Origin: Planctomycetota bacterium
Lineage (GTDB): Bacteria > Planctomycetota > Phycisphaerae > Phycisphaerales > SM1A02
DNA length: 12,267 bases
Assembly: GCA_009924765.1 (NCBI GenBank)
Contig: RFQW01000016.1
Coordinates: forward strand, 1-12,267
Reading direction: 5' to 3'
Every line of letters begins with the position of its first letter. Position 1 is the first letter of the stretch. Below, in pieces: positions 1-8,463 of the stretch. The position numbers were made by a program, and so were the translations under genes. The notes beneath the pieces are model-generated. The model did not search any database, had not been told where the DNA came from, and was given only the letters and a program-made list of their open reading frames with translations.

Positions 1-438
1 ATCGTGGGCGAGCGCAGCTTCGGCAAGGGCAGCGTGCAGGAAGTGACGCCGCTGAAGGACCGCACCCGGGAGGCGGCCGTGAAGGTCACCACCCAGCACT
101 ACGTGCTTCCGCCTGAGGCGGGCAAGGAGAAGGGTCGCTTGGTGCACAAGAAGCCGGGTGGCGAAGATTGGGGCGTGGTGCCCGACCTGCGCATCCGCAT
201 GACCCCGGACCAGCTCGAGCAACTGGCCGAGCTCCGCACGGCCGTGGACACGCTGCCCGAGCCGGGGGCCGATTCCAAGGAGGCCCGGAAGGATCCAAAC
301 GAGATCCTCGCCACCGGAACCGACCCCCAGCTCGAGACCGCGCTGCTTGCCATGCGGGCGCGCGTGCTGAAGCAGGCGTCGGCGACGGCCGTGGCGGGGG
401 CCACGGACAAGGCCGCCCCGGCCACCCAGACGCCCTGA
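1..438 (+). CDS. S41 family carboxyl-terminal processing protease, C-terminal fragment
   Basis: Partial gene entering from the left edge; 145 residues are visible. The first residues read IVGERSFGKGSVQ, matching the conserved S41 (CtpA/Prc/Tsp) segment whose lysine (K9 here, in FGKG) is the general base of the Ser-Lys catalytic dyad; the serine lies about 25 residues earlier, outside the window. The stretch that follows (KVTTQHYVLPP, then WGVVPDLRI) is the usual end of the S41 barrel, where the family reads roughly 'Y.tP.G..i...GI.PD'. After residue 75 comes a charged helix and an Ala/Thr-rich low-complexity tail (about 120-145). Such enzymes act in the periplasm and trim protein C-termini; export cannot be checked because the N-terminus is missing. 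It ends 94 bases before pdhA and is probably a separate transcription unit. Family assignment is firm; subfamily and substrate are unknown. Confidence 0.88.
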   Translation: MVGERSFGKGSVQEVTPLKDRTREAAVKVTTQHYVLPPEAGKEKGRLVHKKPGGEDWGVVPDLRIRMTPDQLEQLAELRTAVDTLPEPGADSKEARKDPNEILATGTDPQLETALLAMRARVLKQASATAVAGATDKAAPATQTP

Positions 439-462
439 ATCCGGCCCCGGTTGGGCAAGGCA

Positions 463-491
463 TTGCCCCGCGATGGGTTTGCCCCTATAAC
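463..491 (+). promoter_or_regulatory. Putative sigma70-type promoter of the pdh operon
   Basis: TTGCCC at 463-468 (4 of 6 to TTGACA) is followed after exactly 17 bases by TATAAC at 486-491 (5 of 6 to TATAAT). Transcription would start near 498, giving a leader of about 35 bases before the pdhA ATG at 533. AT-rich hexamers are rare in this GC-rich region, which adds weight. The -35 hexamer is also the right arm of a small inverted repeat, GGGCAA (453-458) / TTGCCC (463-468), which could be an operator or a weak hairpin after the upstream protease gene. The prediction is by eye only. Confidence 0.45.
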
Positions 492-504
492 GGTGTGCTG
501 CGCC

Positions 505-525
505 GAGAGCACGATCGTGCGTCTC
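505..525. promoter_or_regulatory. Palindrome in the pdhA leader, possible operator or hairpin
   Basis: GCACGATCGTGC at 509-520 is a perfect 12-base palindrome. It is flanked by GAGA (505-508) and TCTC (522-525), which extend the dyad with one extra base at 521. It lies just downstream of the predicted transcription start and 8-28 bases before the pdhA start codon, where a repressor or an mRNA hairpin could act. No regulator gene is adjacent, so the binding factor is unknown. Confidence 0.3.
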
Positions 526-532
526 CCGGCCC

Positions 533-1708
533 ATGAACACCATGTCCACACCATCCACCGACACCCGCCGCCTCTTCGACGTGCATCGCGGCGAGGCCGC
601 TCCCCGGATTGCGCCTGATCGTTCCGTTCCGCCTGCTGCCACCCTCAAGAAGTGGCTGCGGGACATGATGCTGATCCGCGAGTTCGAGGTGCGCTGCATG
701 CAGGCGTATCAGGACAAGAAGATCGGCGGCTTCTGCCATGTGTACATCGGGCAGGAAGCCGTGGCGGTCGGCTGCGTGGCCGCCATGAAGCATGAGGATC
801 CGCTGGTGACCGCCTATCGCGATCACGGCCACGCGCTGGCTCGCGGCATGAGCGCGCGCGCCTGCATGGCCGAGATGTTCGGTCGCGTGGACGGCTGCGC
901 CAAGGGCAAGGGCGGCAGCATGCACATGTTCGACAAGCCCAACAACATGTTCGGCGGCCACGGCATCGTGGGCGCGCAGACGCCGCTCGGTCTGGGCCTG
1001 GCCTTCGCCACCAAGTACGAGGACGAGGTGATGCGCGGCGGCAAGAACACGCGCGTCACGCTGTGCTTCCTGGGTGACGGCGCGCTGAATCAGGGCGCGC
1101 TGCACGAGGCCATGAATCTGGCCGGTCTGATGAACATCCCGGTGGTGTTCGTGGTGGAGAACAACGGCTACTCGATGGGCACCAGCATCCATCGTGGCAC
1201 CACGATGGCGCACGACCTCAAGAGCAAGGCGATCGGCTACGGCATCGACGCGGCGGTGGTGGAGGGCATGGATGTGCTCGAGACCTACCACGGCATGAAG
1301 GCCGTCATCGACGACGCGCGCGCGCGCAGTCGTCCGTGGTTCATCGACCTGCGCTGCTACCGCTACAAGGGCCACTCCATGAGCGATCCGCGCAAGTACC
1401 GCACGCGCGACGAGGAGGAGGCCTGGGAGGCTGGTGATCCCATCGGCACGCTGGAGAGCTTCATGCTCGAGAAGGGCATGATCACGGCCGACGAGAGCAA
1501 GGAGATGCTCAAGGGCGTGAAGGCCGAGGTGCGCGATTGCGTTGCCTTCGCCGATGCCAGTCCGGTGCCTGCCGATGGCGAGCTGTACACCGATGTCTAC
1601 ATGGAACCGTGGGGCCCGTACCCCGGCTCGAGCAAGCCCAGCATGATGGGCGGCGGCGAGAACACCCCCAGTTTCCGCGCCATCGAGCGCTCGGAGGACC
1701 TGCTGTGA
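533..1708 (+). CDS. pdhA: Pyruvate dehydrogenase E1 component, alpha subunit
   Basis: 391 residues, thiamine-diphosphate-dependent E1-alpha of the alpha2beta2 type. With PdhB it decarboxylates pyruvate and reductively acetylates the lipoyl group of E2. The ThDP/Mg signature is clear: GDG at residues 181-183, closed by NN at 210-211 (VVENNGYSMGT). The conserved active-site loop RYKGHSMSDP (GHSMSDP at 280-286) follows, as in E1-alpha proteins. Length is slightly above the usual 320-370 owing to an N-terminal extension of about 40 residues and a Gly/Ser-rich C-terminus. Start: the ATG at 533 is the first in frame, with a second ATG at 542; neither has a clear Shine-Dalgarno, so the exact start is uncertain. 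The stop overlaps the pdhB start. An acetoin or branched-chain 2-oxoacid dehydrogenase E1-alpha cannot be fully excluded, but pyruvate is the default for this gene order. Confidence 0.93.
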   Translation: MNTMSTPSTDTRRLFDVHRGEAAPRIAPDRSVPPAATLKKWLRDMMLIREFEVRCMQAYQDKKIGGFCHVYIGQEAVAVGCVAAMKHEDPLVTAYRDHGHALARGMSARACMAEMFGRVDGCAKGKGGSMHMFDKPNNMFGGHGIVGAQTPLGLGLAFATKYEDEVMRGGKNTRVTLCFLGDGALNQGALHEAMNLAGLMNIPVVFVVENNGYSMGTSIHRGTTMAHDLKSKAIGYGIDAAVVEGMDVLETYHGMKAVIDDARARSRPWFIDLRCYRYKGHSMSDPRKYRTRDEEEAWEAGDPIGTLESFMLEKGMITADESKEMLKGVKAEVRDCVAFADASPVPADGELYTDVYMEPWGPYPGSSKPSMMGGGENTPSFRAIERSEDLL

Positions 1709-2697
1709 GCGCGCTGCGAGAGATCGAGTACCGCGATGCCCTGCGTGAGGCCATGGCCGAGGAGATGCGCCGCGACAAGCGCGTGTTCCTGCTCGGCGAG
1801 GAAGTGGCCGAGTACAACGGCGCCTACAAGGTGAGCAAGGGCATGCTTGAGGAGTTCGGCGCCAGCCGCATCATCGACACGCCGATCAGCGAGAGTGGCT
1901 TCGCGGGCATGGCCATCGGTGCCGCCATGCAGGGCCTGCGTCCCATCGTGGAGTTCATGAGCTGGTCGTTCAGCCTGGTGGCCGCCGACCCCATCCTGAA
2001 CAACGCCCCCAAGATGCTCTACATGAGCGGCGGCCAGTTCGGCTGCCCGATCGTGTTCCGCGGCAACGACGGTGCCGGTGGTCAGCTGGGCAGCACGCAC
2101 AGCTGGTGCGTGGAAGGCATGTACAGCAACGTGCCGGGCCTGAAGATGGCGATTCCTTCAACGCCCGATGACGCCAAGGGTCTGCTCAAGACCGCCATCC
2201 GCGACGACGATCCGGTGTTCTTCCTGGAAAGCGAGCGCATGCTCGGCATGAAGGGTCACGTGCCCGAGGGCGACGAGATTCTGGTGCCGTTCGGCAAGGC
2301 GCGCACCCGTCGCGAGGGTACCGATTGCACCATCGCCACCTGGGGTCGTCCGGTGCACTTCGCGCTGGAAGCCGCCGAGGCGCTGGCCAAGGACGGCATC
2401 AGCTGCGAGGTGATCGACATGCGAACCATCCGCCCGCTCGACGTGGGCAGCGTGGTGCGCAGCGTGAAGAAGACCAGCACCTGCGTGGTGGTGGACCAGT
2501 CCTGGAGCTTCGGCAGCCCGGGCAGCGAGCTTGCGTCGCAGGTGCACCGTCACTGCTTCGACGACCTGGACAACTACGTGCATCGCGTGCACACCGCCGA
2601 TGTGCCCGCGCCCTATGCATTCAATCTGGAGCAGGAATACCTGCCCAACGCGCGCAAGATCTGCGAAGCCGTGCGCGCCGCCACCTACAACGCCTGA
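1705..2697 (+). CDS. pdhB: Pyruvate dehydrogenase E1 component, beta subunit
   Basis: 330 residues, the normal length for E1-beta. It begins with a transketolase-like pyrimidine-binding domain (about 5-180): LLGEEVAEYNGAYKVSKG at 29-46 and DTPISESGFAGMAIGAA at 58-74, the latter holding the glutamate (E63) expected to activate the ThDP aminopyrimidine ring. A transketolase C-terminal domain follows (about 195-325; note VIDMRTIRPLD at 236-246). Start: GTG at 1705 overlaps the pdhA stop as GTGA, with a strong Shine-Dalgarno GGAGGA at 1693-1698, six bases away. The same frame stays open upstream through the end of pdhA, but that part is not E1-beta-like. The overlap indicates translational coupling, which suits a 1:1 heterotetramer partner. 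Confidence 0.94.
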   Translation: MSALREIEYRDALREAMAEEMRRDKRVFLLGEEVAEYNGAYKVSKGMLEEFGASRIIDTPISESGFAGMAIGAAMQGLRPIVEFMSWSFSLVAADPILNNAPKMLYMSGGQFGCPIVFRGNDGAGGQLGSTHSWCVEGMYSNVPGLKMAIPSTPDDAKGLLKTAIRDDDPVFFLESERMLGMKGHVPEGDEILVPFGKARTRREGTDCTIATWGRPVHFALEAAEALAKDGISCEVIDMRTIRPLDVGSVVRSVKKTSTCVVVDQSWSFGSPGSELASQVHRHCFDDLDNYVHRVHTADVPAPYAFNLEQEYLPNARKICEAVRAATYNA

Positions 2698-2714
2698 GGC
2701 GCAAGGAAGCCCCC

Positions 2715-4052
2715 ATGCCCATCTCCGTCACCATGCCCCGCCTGTCCGACACCATGGAGGCAGGCACCATCGTGCGCTGGAACGTGAAGGAAGGTGACGA
2801 GGTCACCAGCGGCCAGGTGGTCGCCGACATCGAGACCGACAAGGCCACGATGGAGATGCCCGTGTTCGACGATGGTCGCATCGCGCGCCTGCTGGTGCCC
2901 GCCGGGCAGTCCGTGAAGGTGGGCACGCAGATCGCCGTGATCGCCGAAGAGGGCGAGAGTCTGGAAAGTGCCTCGAAGGGCGGCGGCAGTGCCGCGCCTG
3001 TTGCAGCGAAGCCCGTCGCGGCCACTCCGAGCGCACCTGCGGCCAGCGCAGCGTCATCGCACGCCGCATCCGCATCGCGTGACGAGGAAAGCGTGACCGT
3101 GGGCGGCCAGCGCGTGCGCGTGAGCCCCGTGGCTCGCCGCATGGCCGAGGAACACGGCATTCCGCTCGGTTCGCTGCAGGGCAGTGGCCCGGGTGGTCGC
3201 ATCATCAAGCGTGATGTGCTGACGGCGATGGAGAACACCGCCTCGCGACCCAGTGCGCCCGTGGTTGCCGCGCCCGCGGCGAACGCGCAATCGCTCGCCG
3301 TGCCCGTGGCTCCGGCATCGCGTCCCTCCGGTGGTCTGGTGATCGCCGGCCTCGAGAGCGAGCGCGTGGCCGTGAGCGGCATGCGCCAGACCATCGCGCG
3401 CCGCCTGGTCGAGAGCAAGACCACCATTCCGCACTACCAGGTCAGCATGAAGTTCGATCTGGATCGCCTGATGGCGGTGCGCGAGCAGCTGAACACCGAA
3501 CTGGCCAGCACCGGCATCAAGCTCAGCGTGAACGACTTCATCGTGCGCGGCTGCGCGCTGGCGATGGCGCGCCATCCCTACGTGAACAGCAGCTGGGCCG
3601 GCGACGCGATCGCCATGCACAAGCAGGTGAACGTGGGCGTGGCCGTGGCGCTGGACGAGTCGAAGGGCGGCGGCCTGGTGGTGGCGGTGATCCGCGACGC
3701 CGACCGCAAGAGCCTGCGTGCCATCAGCGCCGAAAGCAAGGCGATGGGCGAGAAGGCGCGCACGCGCGGTCTTGCGCCCGAGGACATGGCCGACAGCACC
3801 TTCACCGTGAGCAACCTCGGCATGTTCGGCGTGGAGCACTTCACGGCGATCATCAACCCGCCCAACAGCGCCATCCTGGCCTGCGGTGCGGCGATCAAGC
3901 AGCCGGTGGTTCGCAACGACGAGCTGACCGTCGGCTACGAGATGACCGCCACGCTGTCGAGCGATCACCGCGTGATCGACGGCGCCATGGCGGCCCGCTG
4001 GCTGAAGGAACTGAAGGGCCTGCTCGAGAACCCGGCCACGCTGCTGGTCTGA
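2715..4052 (+). CDS. pdhC: Dihydrolipoamide acetyltransferase (E2) of pyruvate dehydrogenase
   Basis: 445 residues; transfers the acetyl group from lipoyl-lysine to CoA and forms the core of the complex. One N-terminal lipoyl domain (about 2-78) carries the modified lysine K43 in IETDKATMEMP. An Ala/Ser/Pro-rich flexible linker (about 85-115) leads to a peripheral subunit-binding domain (about 133-172; VSPVARRMAEEHGI, then GPGGRIIKRDV). A second Ala/Pro linker precedes the acyltransferase domain (about 215-445), which ends with the catalytic motif DHRVIDG (417-423; H418 and D422). Start: ATG at 2715 has AAGGAAG at 2703-2709, five bases upstream, and matches the lipoyl-domain N-terminus exactly. 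It lies 17 bases after pdhB in the same operon. A single lipoyl domain is common outside proteobacteria. Specificity for acetyl rather than other acyl groups is inferred. Confidence 0.93.
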   Translation: MPISVTMPRLSDTMEAGTIVRWNVKEGDEVTSGQVVADIETDKATMEMPVFDDGRIARLLVPAGQSVKVGTQIAVIAEEGESLESASKGGGSAAPVAAKPVAATPSAPAASAASSHAASASRDEESVTVGGQRVRVSPVARRMAEEHGIPLGSLQGSGPGGRIIKRDVLTAMENTASRPSAPVVAAPAANAQSLAVPVAPASRPSGGLVIAGLESERVAVSGMRQTIARRLVESKTTIPHYQVSMKFDLDRLMAVREQLNTELASTGIKLSVNDFIVRGCALAMARHPYVNSSWAGDAIAMHKQVNVGVAVALDESKGGGLVVAVIRDADRKSLRAISAESKAMGEKARTRGLAPEDMADSTFTVSNLGMFGVEHFTAIINPPNSAILACGAAIKQPVVRNDELTVGYEMTATLSSDHRVIDGAMAARWLKELKGLLENPATLLV

Positions 4053-4073
4053 GCGTTCCATCATCGCATGCAA

Positions 4074-4114
4074 AAAGCAAGCGCGGCCCGCTCACTGCGG
4101 GCCGCGCTTGCTTT
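4074..4114. terminator. Bidirectional rho-independent terminator between pdhC and ftsH
   Basis: A perfect inverted repeat with 18-base arms (4074-4091 and 4097-4114) and a five-base loop (TCACT) sits between the convergent pdhC and ftsH stop codons. The stem is mostly GC, with AAAG at one end and CTTT at the other. An A-run at 4072-4076 becomes a U-run for the minus-strand transcript, so ftsH is terminated canonically. The plus-strand transcript ends the stem in UUU, which is shorter but probably sufficient. Confidence 0.85.
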
Positions 4115-4133
4115 CAATCGGTACGCGTTCGCG

Positions 4134-6194
<2,061 letters not shown>

Positions 6195-6199
6195 GGTGT

Positions 6200-6706
6200 T
6201 CACCAATCGGCCTGCATGTTGGCCACGATGTCATCGGCCAGTCGCTGCACCGCGCCGTAGCGCGCAAGATCCAGGGGTTCGGCCTGCGGGCGGCTCGCCA
6301 CCACCATGCCGCTCGACGCGAAGCCGTTTCGCGCCACGATGGCCTTGCCGGTGCGCATGTCGACCCACTCCCAGTCCATCGTGACGGTGTAGCCCACTTC
6401 CTCGCTCAGGCCCGTGCCCAGGCTCTGGCTGATCTGCTTGATGTCCACCTTGGTCACCTTGCCGCGCAGCACGGTGTCGGCGCTGCCTTCGCCCATGATC
6501 GCGTAGGGGCTGGCCTGTTGCAGGCGCTTCTGCAGCGCTTCGGTGAGGTGGTATCCGATCTGACGATCGTAGGTGGTGTTGGCGAACACGGGCACCGCAA
6601 TCGAGCGATATTTCGTGGGCAACTTCGCGCCGGTGTTCCAGCCCTTGGAGCCTTCGCATCCGGCCAGCGCCACGCAGAGCAGCGCGATCACGCGGAGCAG
6701 ATTCAT
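6200..6706 (-). CDS. lptE: LptE-like LPS-assembly lipoprotein
   Basis: 168 residues. A lipoprotein signal peptide is evident: hydrophobic MNLLRVIALLCVALAGC with lipobox LAGC at 14-17, so C17 would be lipidated. The mature part begins like the LptE family, with 'KYRSIAVPVFANTTYD' (32-47), then a helix 'GYHLTEALQKRL' (51-62) and beta strands (about 77-145). In characterised diderms LptE is an outer-membrane lipoprotein that plugs the LptD barrel and helps deliver LPS to the surface. The start ATG at 6706 overlaps the stop of the upstream TPR gene as ATGA, and the stop abuts or overlaps the ftsH start. No other lpt gene is in the window. The lipoprotein assignment is firm; the LptE assignment rests on fold-level pattern and length and is moderately confident. 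Confidence 0.72.
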   Translation of the reverse strand: MNLLRVIALLCVALAGCEGSKGWNTGAKLPTKYRSIAVPVFANTTYDRQIGYHLTEALQKRLQQASPYAIMGEGSADTVLRGKVTKVDIKQISQSLGTGLSEEVGYTVTMDWEWVDMRTGKAIVARNGFASSGMVVASRPQAEPLDLARYGAVQRLADDIVANMQADW

Positions 6707-7869
6707 GGCGTGCCTCGTGGGGGCACCTGGTTGGTGGGGCCCTGGGCTGCGTTGGGGTCGGGTTCCACGGCGCCCTTCACCGGCGTCTCGGGGGTTGTTT
6801 CGGCCGTGGCGGGAAGCGGCGTCTCCACCGCGGGTGCGACGCCCGGTGGCTCCGTGCCGCTCACGCCCACGATGGCCTTGCGAAGGGCGGCGTAGTCGGG
6901 GCACTGCTTGGTGATGCTCAGGGGCAGTCTCTCGATCACCTCCGGCACCATGCGCAGCGCCTCGATCGCGGCGATCGAGTTGGGGTACTTCTTCACCAGC
7001 GAGCGGATCATCAGCTCGGCGGCGATCCAGTCCTTCACGCGGATGTACCAGTCGGCCTGCGACTTCAGGCGCGAGGCTTCGCTTTCATAGATGCGAACCA
7101 GCAGGGCATCCGCGCCGATCTTCTGCGCCACGGCGGGCTCGTCGGCCTGCAACTGCTTCAGTCGTGCCGTGGCCTCTTCCAATCCCTTGCCCTCGAACTG
7201 CGGCCCCTTGAACTCGGCGTAGTAGCTGTAGATCAGGCGAAGCTTGGCCTTCACCACCTGACGGCTGCGCGGATAGTTCTGCACGAACAGGTCGTAGGCG
7301 TCGGCGGCCAGCGGCATGTCGCGGATGCGGAAGTAGTAGTCCGCCAGTTCCATGCCGGCCTTCTCGGCCAGTTCGCTGCCGGGCAGGCGCTCCTGGATGC
7401 GGATCAGGATTTCCTGGGCGTCGTCGCCGGCATCGATCAGGCGGAAGGTGCCGAAGAACTTGCGACGAAGTCCGTAGGCGTAGGCGCGGGCGATCTCGTA
7501 TTCGCGTTCGAGCGCCGGCACGAACACGCTGGTGGTGGCGTAGCGGCGGGCCAGCTCCTCGTAGGCGAACAGGGCCTGCCACTCGTTGTCCATGGCCAGC
7601 AGGGCATCACCCTTGATCAGCAGCGCTTCGGCGCGGGCGGGGCTGAGCGGGTTCTGCTCGAGAAAGTTCTCGGCCAGAGCCTTGGCGCGCTGCGGCTCGT
7701 TGTTGGCCAACGCCAACTGGGCCTGCTGAAGCACCGGATCCAGGGGCTTGGGCCCGGCCTGGGGCTTCCACTGGTCGAAGTCATCCAGCGTGTATTCGGT
7801 GCCTTGGGCGCGCGCGGAACTGCCGCTGACGAGCAGGCTGAGGAGCAGGATCAGGAGCGCGTGCCGCAC
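6703..7869 (-). CDS. Exported TPR-repeat protein, BamD/YbgF-like
   Basis: 388 residues. A signal peptide (1-21; long Leu-rich core, SARA ending before Q22) directs export. The mature protein is mainly helical, with tetratricopeptide-like pairs: about 43-75, 79-112, 165-200 (AEKAGMELADYYFR, then AADAYDLFVQNYPRS) and 270-310 (ADWYIRVKDWIAAELMI, then VKKYPNSIAAIEALRMV). The repeated 'Y..A...Y...l.kyP.s..a..A' pattern is that of BamD and related outer-membrane assembly or cell-division TPR proteins. No lipobox cysteine is present; the only Cys is C323. The last 50 residues are a Pro/Thr/Glu-rich unstructured tail. The start is a GTG at 7869 without an evident Shine-Dalgarno. The stop overlaps the lptE-like start (ATGA), so the two are translationally coupled. 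This context supports an envelope-assembly role, but the precise function is not established. Confidence 0.75.
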   Translation of the reverse strand: MRHALLILLLSLLVSGSSARAQGTEYTLDDFDQWKPQAGPKPLDPVLQQAQLALANNEPQRAKALAENFLEQNPLSPARAEALLIKGDALLAMDNEWQALFAYEELARRYATTSVFVPALEREYEIARAYAYGLRRKFFGTFRLIDAGDDAQEILIRIQERLPGSELAEKAGMELADYYFRIRDMPLAADAYDLFVQNYPRSRQVVKAKLRLIYSYYAEFKGPQFEGKGLEEATARLKQLQADEPAVAQKIGADALLVRIYESEASRLKSQADWYIRVKDWIAAELMIRSLVKKYPNSIAAIEALRMVPEVIERLPLSITKQCPDYAALRKAIVGVSGTEPPGVAPAVETPLPATAETTPETPVKGAVEPDPNAAQGPTNQVPPRGTP

Positions 7870-7877
7870 GGGGCCGG

Positions 7878-7906
7878 ATGGTAGCCGTGGAAGGGTTCCG
7901 GGTCAT
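7878..7906 (-). promoter_or_regulatory. Possible promoter of the TPR-lptE-ftsH operon
   Basis: Read on the minus strand, ATGACC (7906-7901; 4 of 6 to TTGACA) is followed after 17 bases by TACCAT (7883-7878; 4 of 6 to TATAAT). Transcription would then start at about 7871, only one or two bases before the GTG at 7869. That would make a nearly leaderless mRNA, consistent with the missing Shine-Dalgarno. Both hexamers are weak matches, so this is tentative. Confidence 0.22.
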
Positions 7907-7950
7907 TGGTTGAGGGCCGCCGAAGCCTCACTTTCATTGGTGCGGGAGGC

Positions 7951-8033
7951 TCGGCCCGGCCGATACAGGCAGGTGCCGGAACGGATTCCGGTCGTCCCAA
8001 CAGGAGGTTGGGCGAACCTCGCAAGGGCCTTGC
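7951..8033 (+). promoter_or_regulatory. Structured leader upstream of fliO
   Basis: The region upstream of the fliO ATG holds a run of perfect short inverted repeats: TCGGCC-c-GGCCGA (7951-7963), CCGGAA-cgga-TTCCGG (7976-7991), CCCAAC-aggag-GTTGGG (7996-8012), GAGGTT-gggcg-AACCTC (8004-8020) and GCAAGG-g-CCTTGC (8021-8033). The third and fourth share bases 8004-8012, so they cannot form together; one presents AGGAG in its loop and the other pairs it. The last would cover the AAGGG (8023-8027) that looks like the fliO ribosome binding site. A role in translational or flagellar-hierarchy control is inference, since short GC-rich dyads also arise by chance. Confidence 0.35.
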
Positions 8034-8034
8034 C

Positions 8035-8463
8035 ATGGATCGGCGCATGCCCCCCATTCGATGCCGCGTTGTGGCGATGCCCGTTGTGTTGGGCGTCGCG
8101 TTGTCGCTTTCGGCGACCGCGTGGGGGATGGATCCTGAATCGCGCCCGGTTTCATTGCAGTCTGCCTCCGAGGCGGCGTCGGGTTCCTTTGCATGGCTTC
8201 CGTGGGTGGTGTGCGTGGGCGGTCTTGGCGTGGCCGCATGGTTCATGGTGCGCCGTTCCGCCCGGGTGCGTGCGCAGCCGCAGGGCGGCATTCAGGTGAT
8301 CGATCGAACCGTGATGGGGCGCGGCCGCGCGCTGTCGCTGGTGCGCGTCGGCGATCGCGTGGTGTTGGTGGGGGAGAGCGGTCAGGGATTCCAGCGCCTT
8401 GCGGAGTTCGATGCGGCGGCGCCCCAGCATGAGGCGCCGGTCGCTCGGAGGCTGGCCTCGTGA
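8035..8463 (+). CDS. fliO: Flagellar biosynthesis protein FliO-like
   Basis: 142 residues from the ATG at 8035. An N-terminal hydrophobic stretch (about 11-31) resembles a signal peptide, and a membrane segment follows (about 54-71, WLPWVVCVGGLGVAAWFMV). After it comes a small basic cytoplasmic domain, with 'GGIQVIDRTVMGRGRALSLVRVGDRVVLVGES' spanning about 84-115, the FliO pattern of an I-V strand, G-R-A-L-S-L, then V-L-x-G. FliO assists assembly of the FliP ring and is poorly conserved in sequence. Start choice: AAGGG at 8023-8027 lies seven bases before this ATG. The frame is open back to about 7906, but the upstream part is not protein-like, and a second ATG lies at 8047. The stop overlaps the fliP GTG start. 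Position before fliP strongly supports the call. Confidence 0.8.
   Translation: MDRRMPPIRCRVVAMPVVLGVALSLSATAWGMDPESRPVSLQSASEAASGSFAWLPWVVCVGGLGVAAWFMVRRSARVRAQPQGGIQVIDRTVMGRGRALSLVRVGDRVVLVGESGQGFQRLAEFDAAAPQHEAPVARRLAS

Noticed and set aside
453..468. GGGCAA-ggca-TTGCCC as terminator of the S41 protease gene
   Set aside because: Only a 6-bp stem and no T-run follows, so it is too weak to call as a terminator.
1537..1704. Upstream extension of pdhB inside pdhA
   Set aside because: The frame is open but not E1-beta-like. GTG 1705 has a strong Shine-Dalgarno and gives the normal family N-terminus.
3054..4073. Minus-strand open frame opposite pdhC
   Set aside because: Antisense to the E2 catalytic domain, His-rich, and it runs into the terminator; not a credible gene.
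7959..7966. Sigma28-like -10 element GCCGATAC
   Set aside because: It matches the enterobacterial -10 consensus well, but no TAAA-like -35 element is found at the required distance, so it is not called a promoter.
8002..8010. AGGAGG followed by TTG as a translation start
   Set aside because: The TTG at 8008 directly abuts the AGGAGG with no spacer, so initiation there is implausible. It is kept only as an orphan site in the leader finding.
7906..8034. N-terminal extension of FliO back to 7906
   Set aside because: The extra 43 residues are Arg/Gly/Pro-rich and precede a proper hydrophobic start segment. ATG 8035 has a ribosome site (AAGGG) at good spacing.
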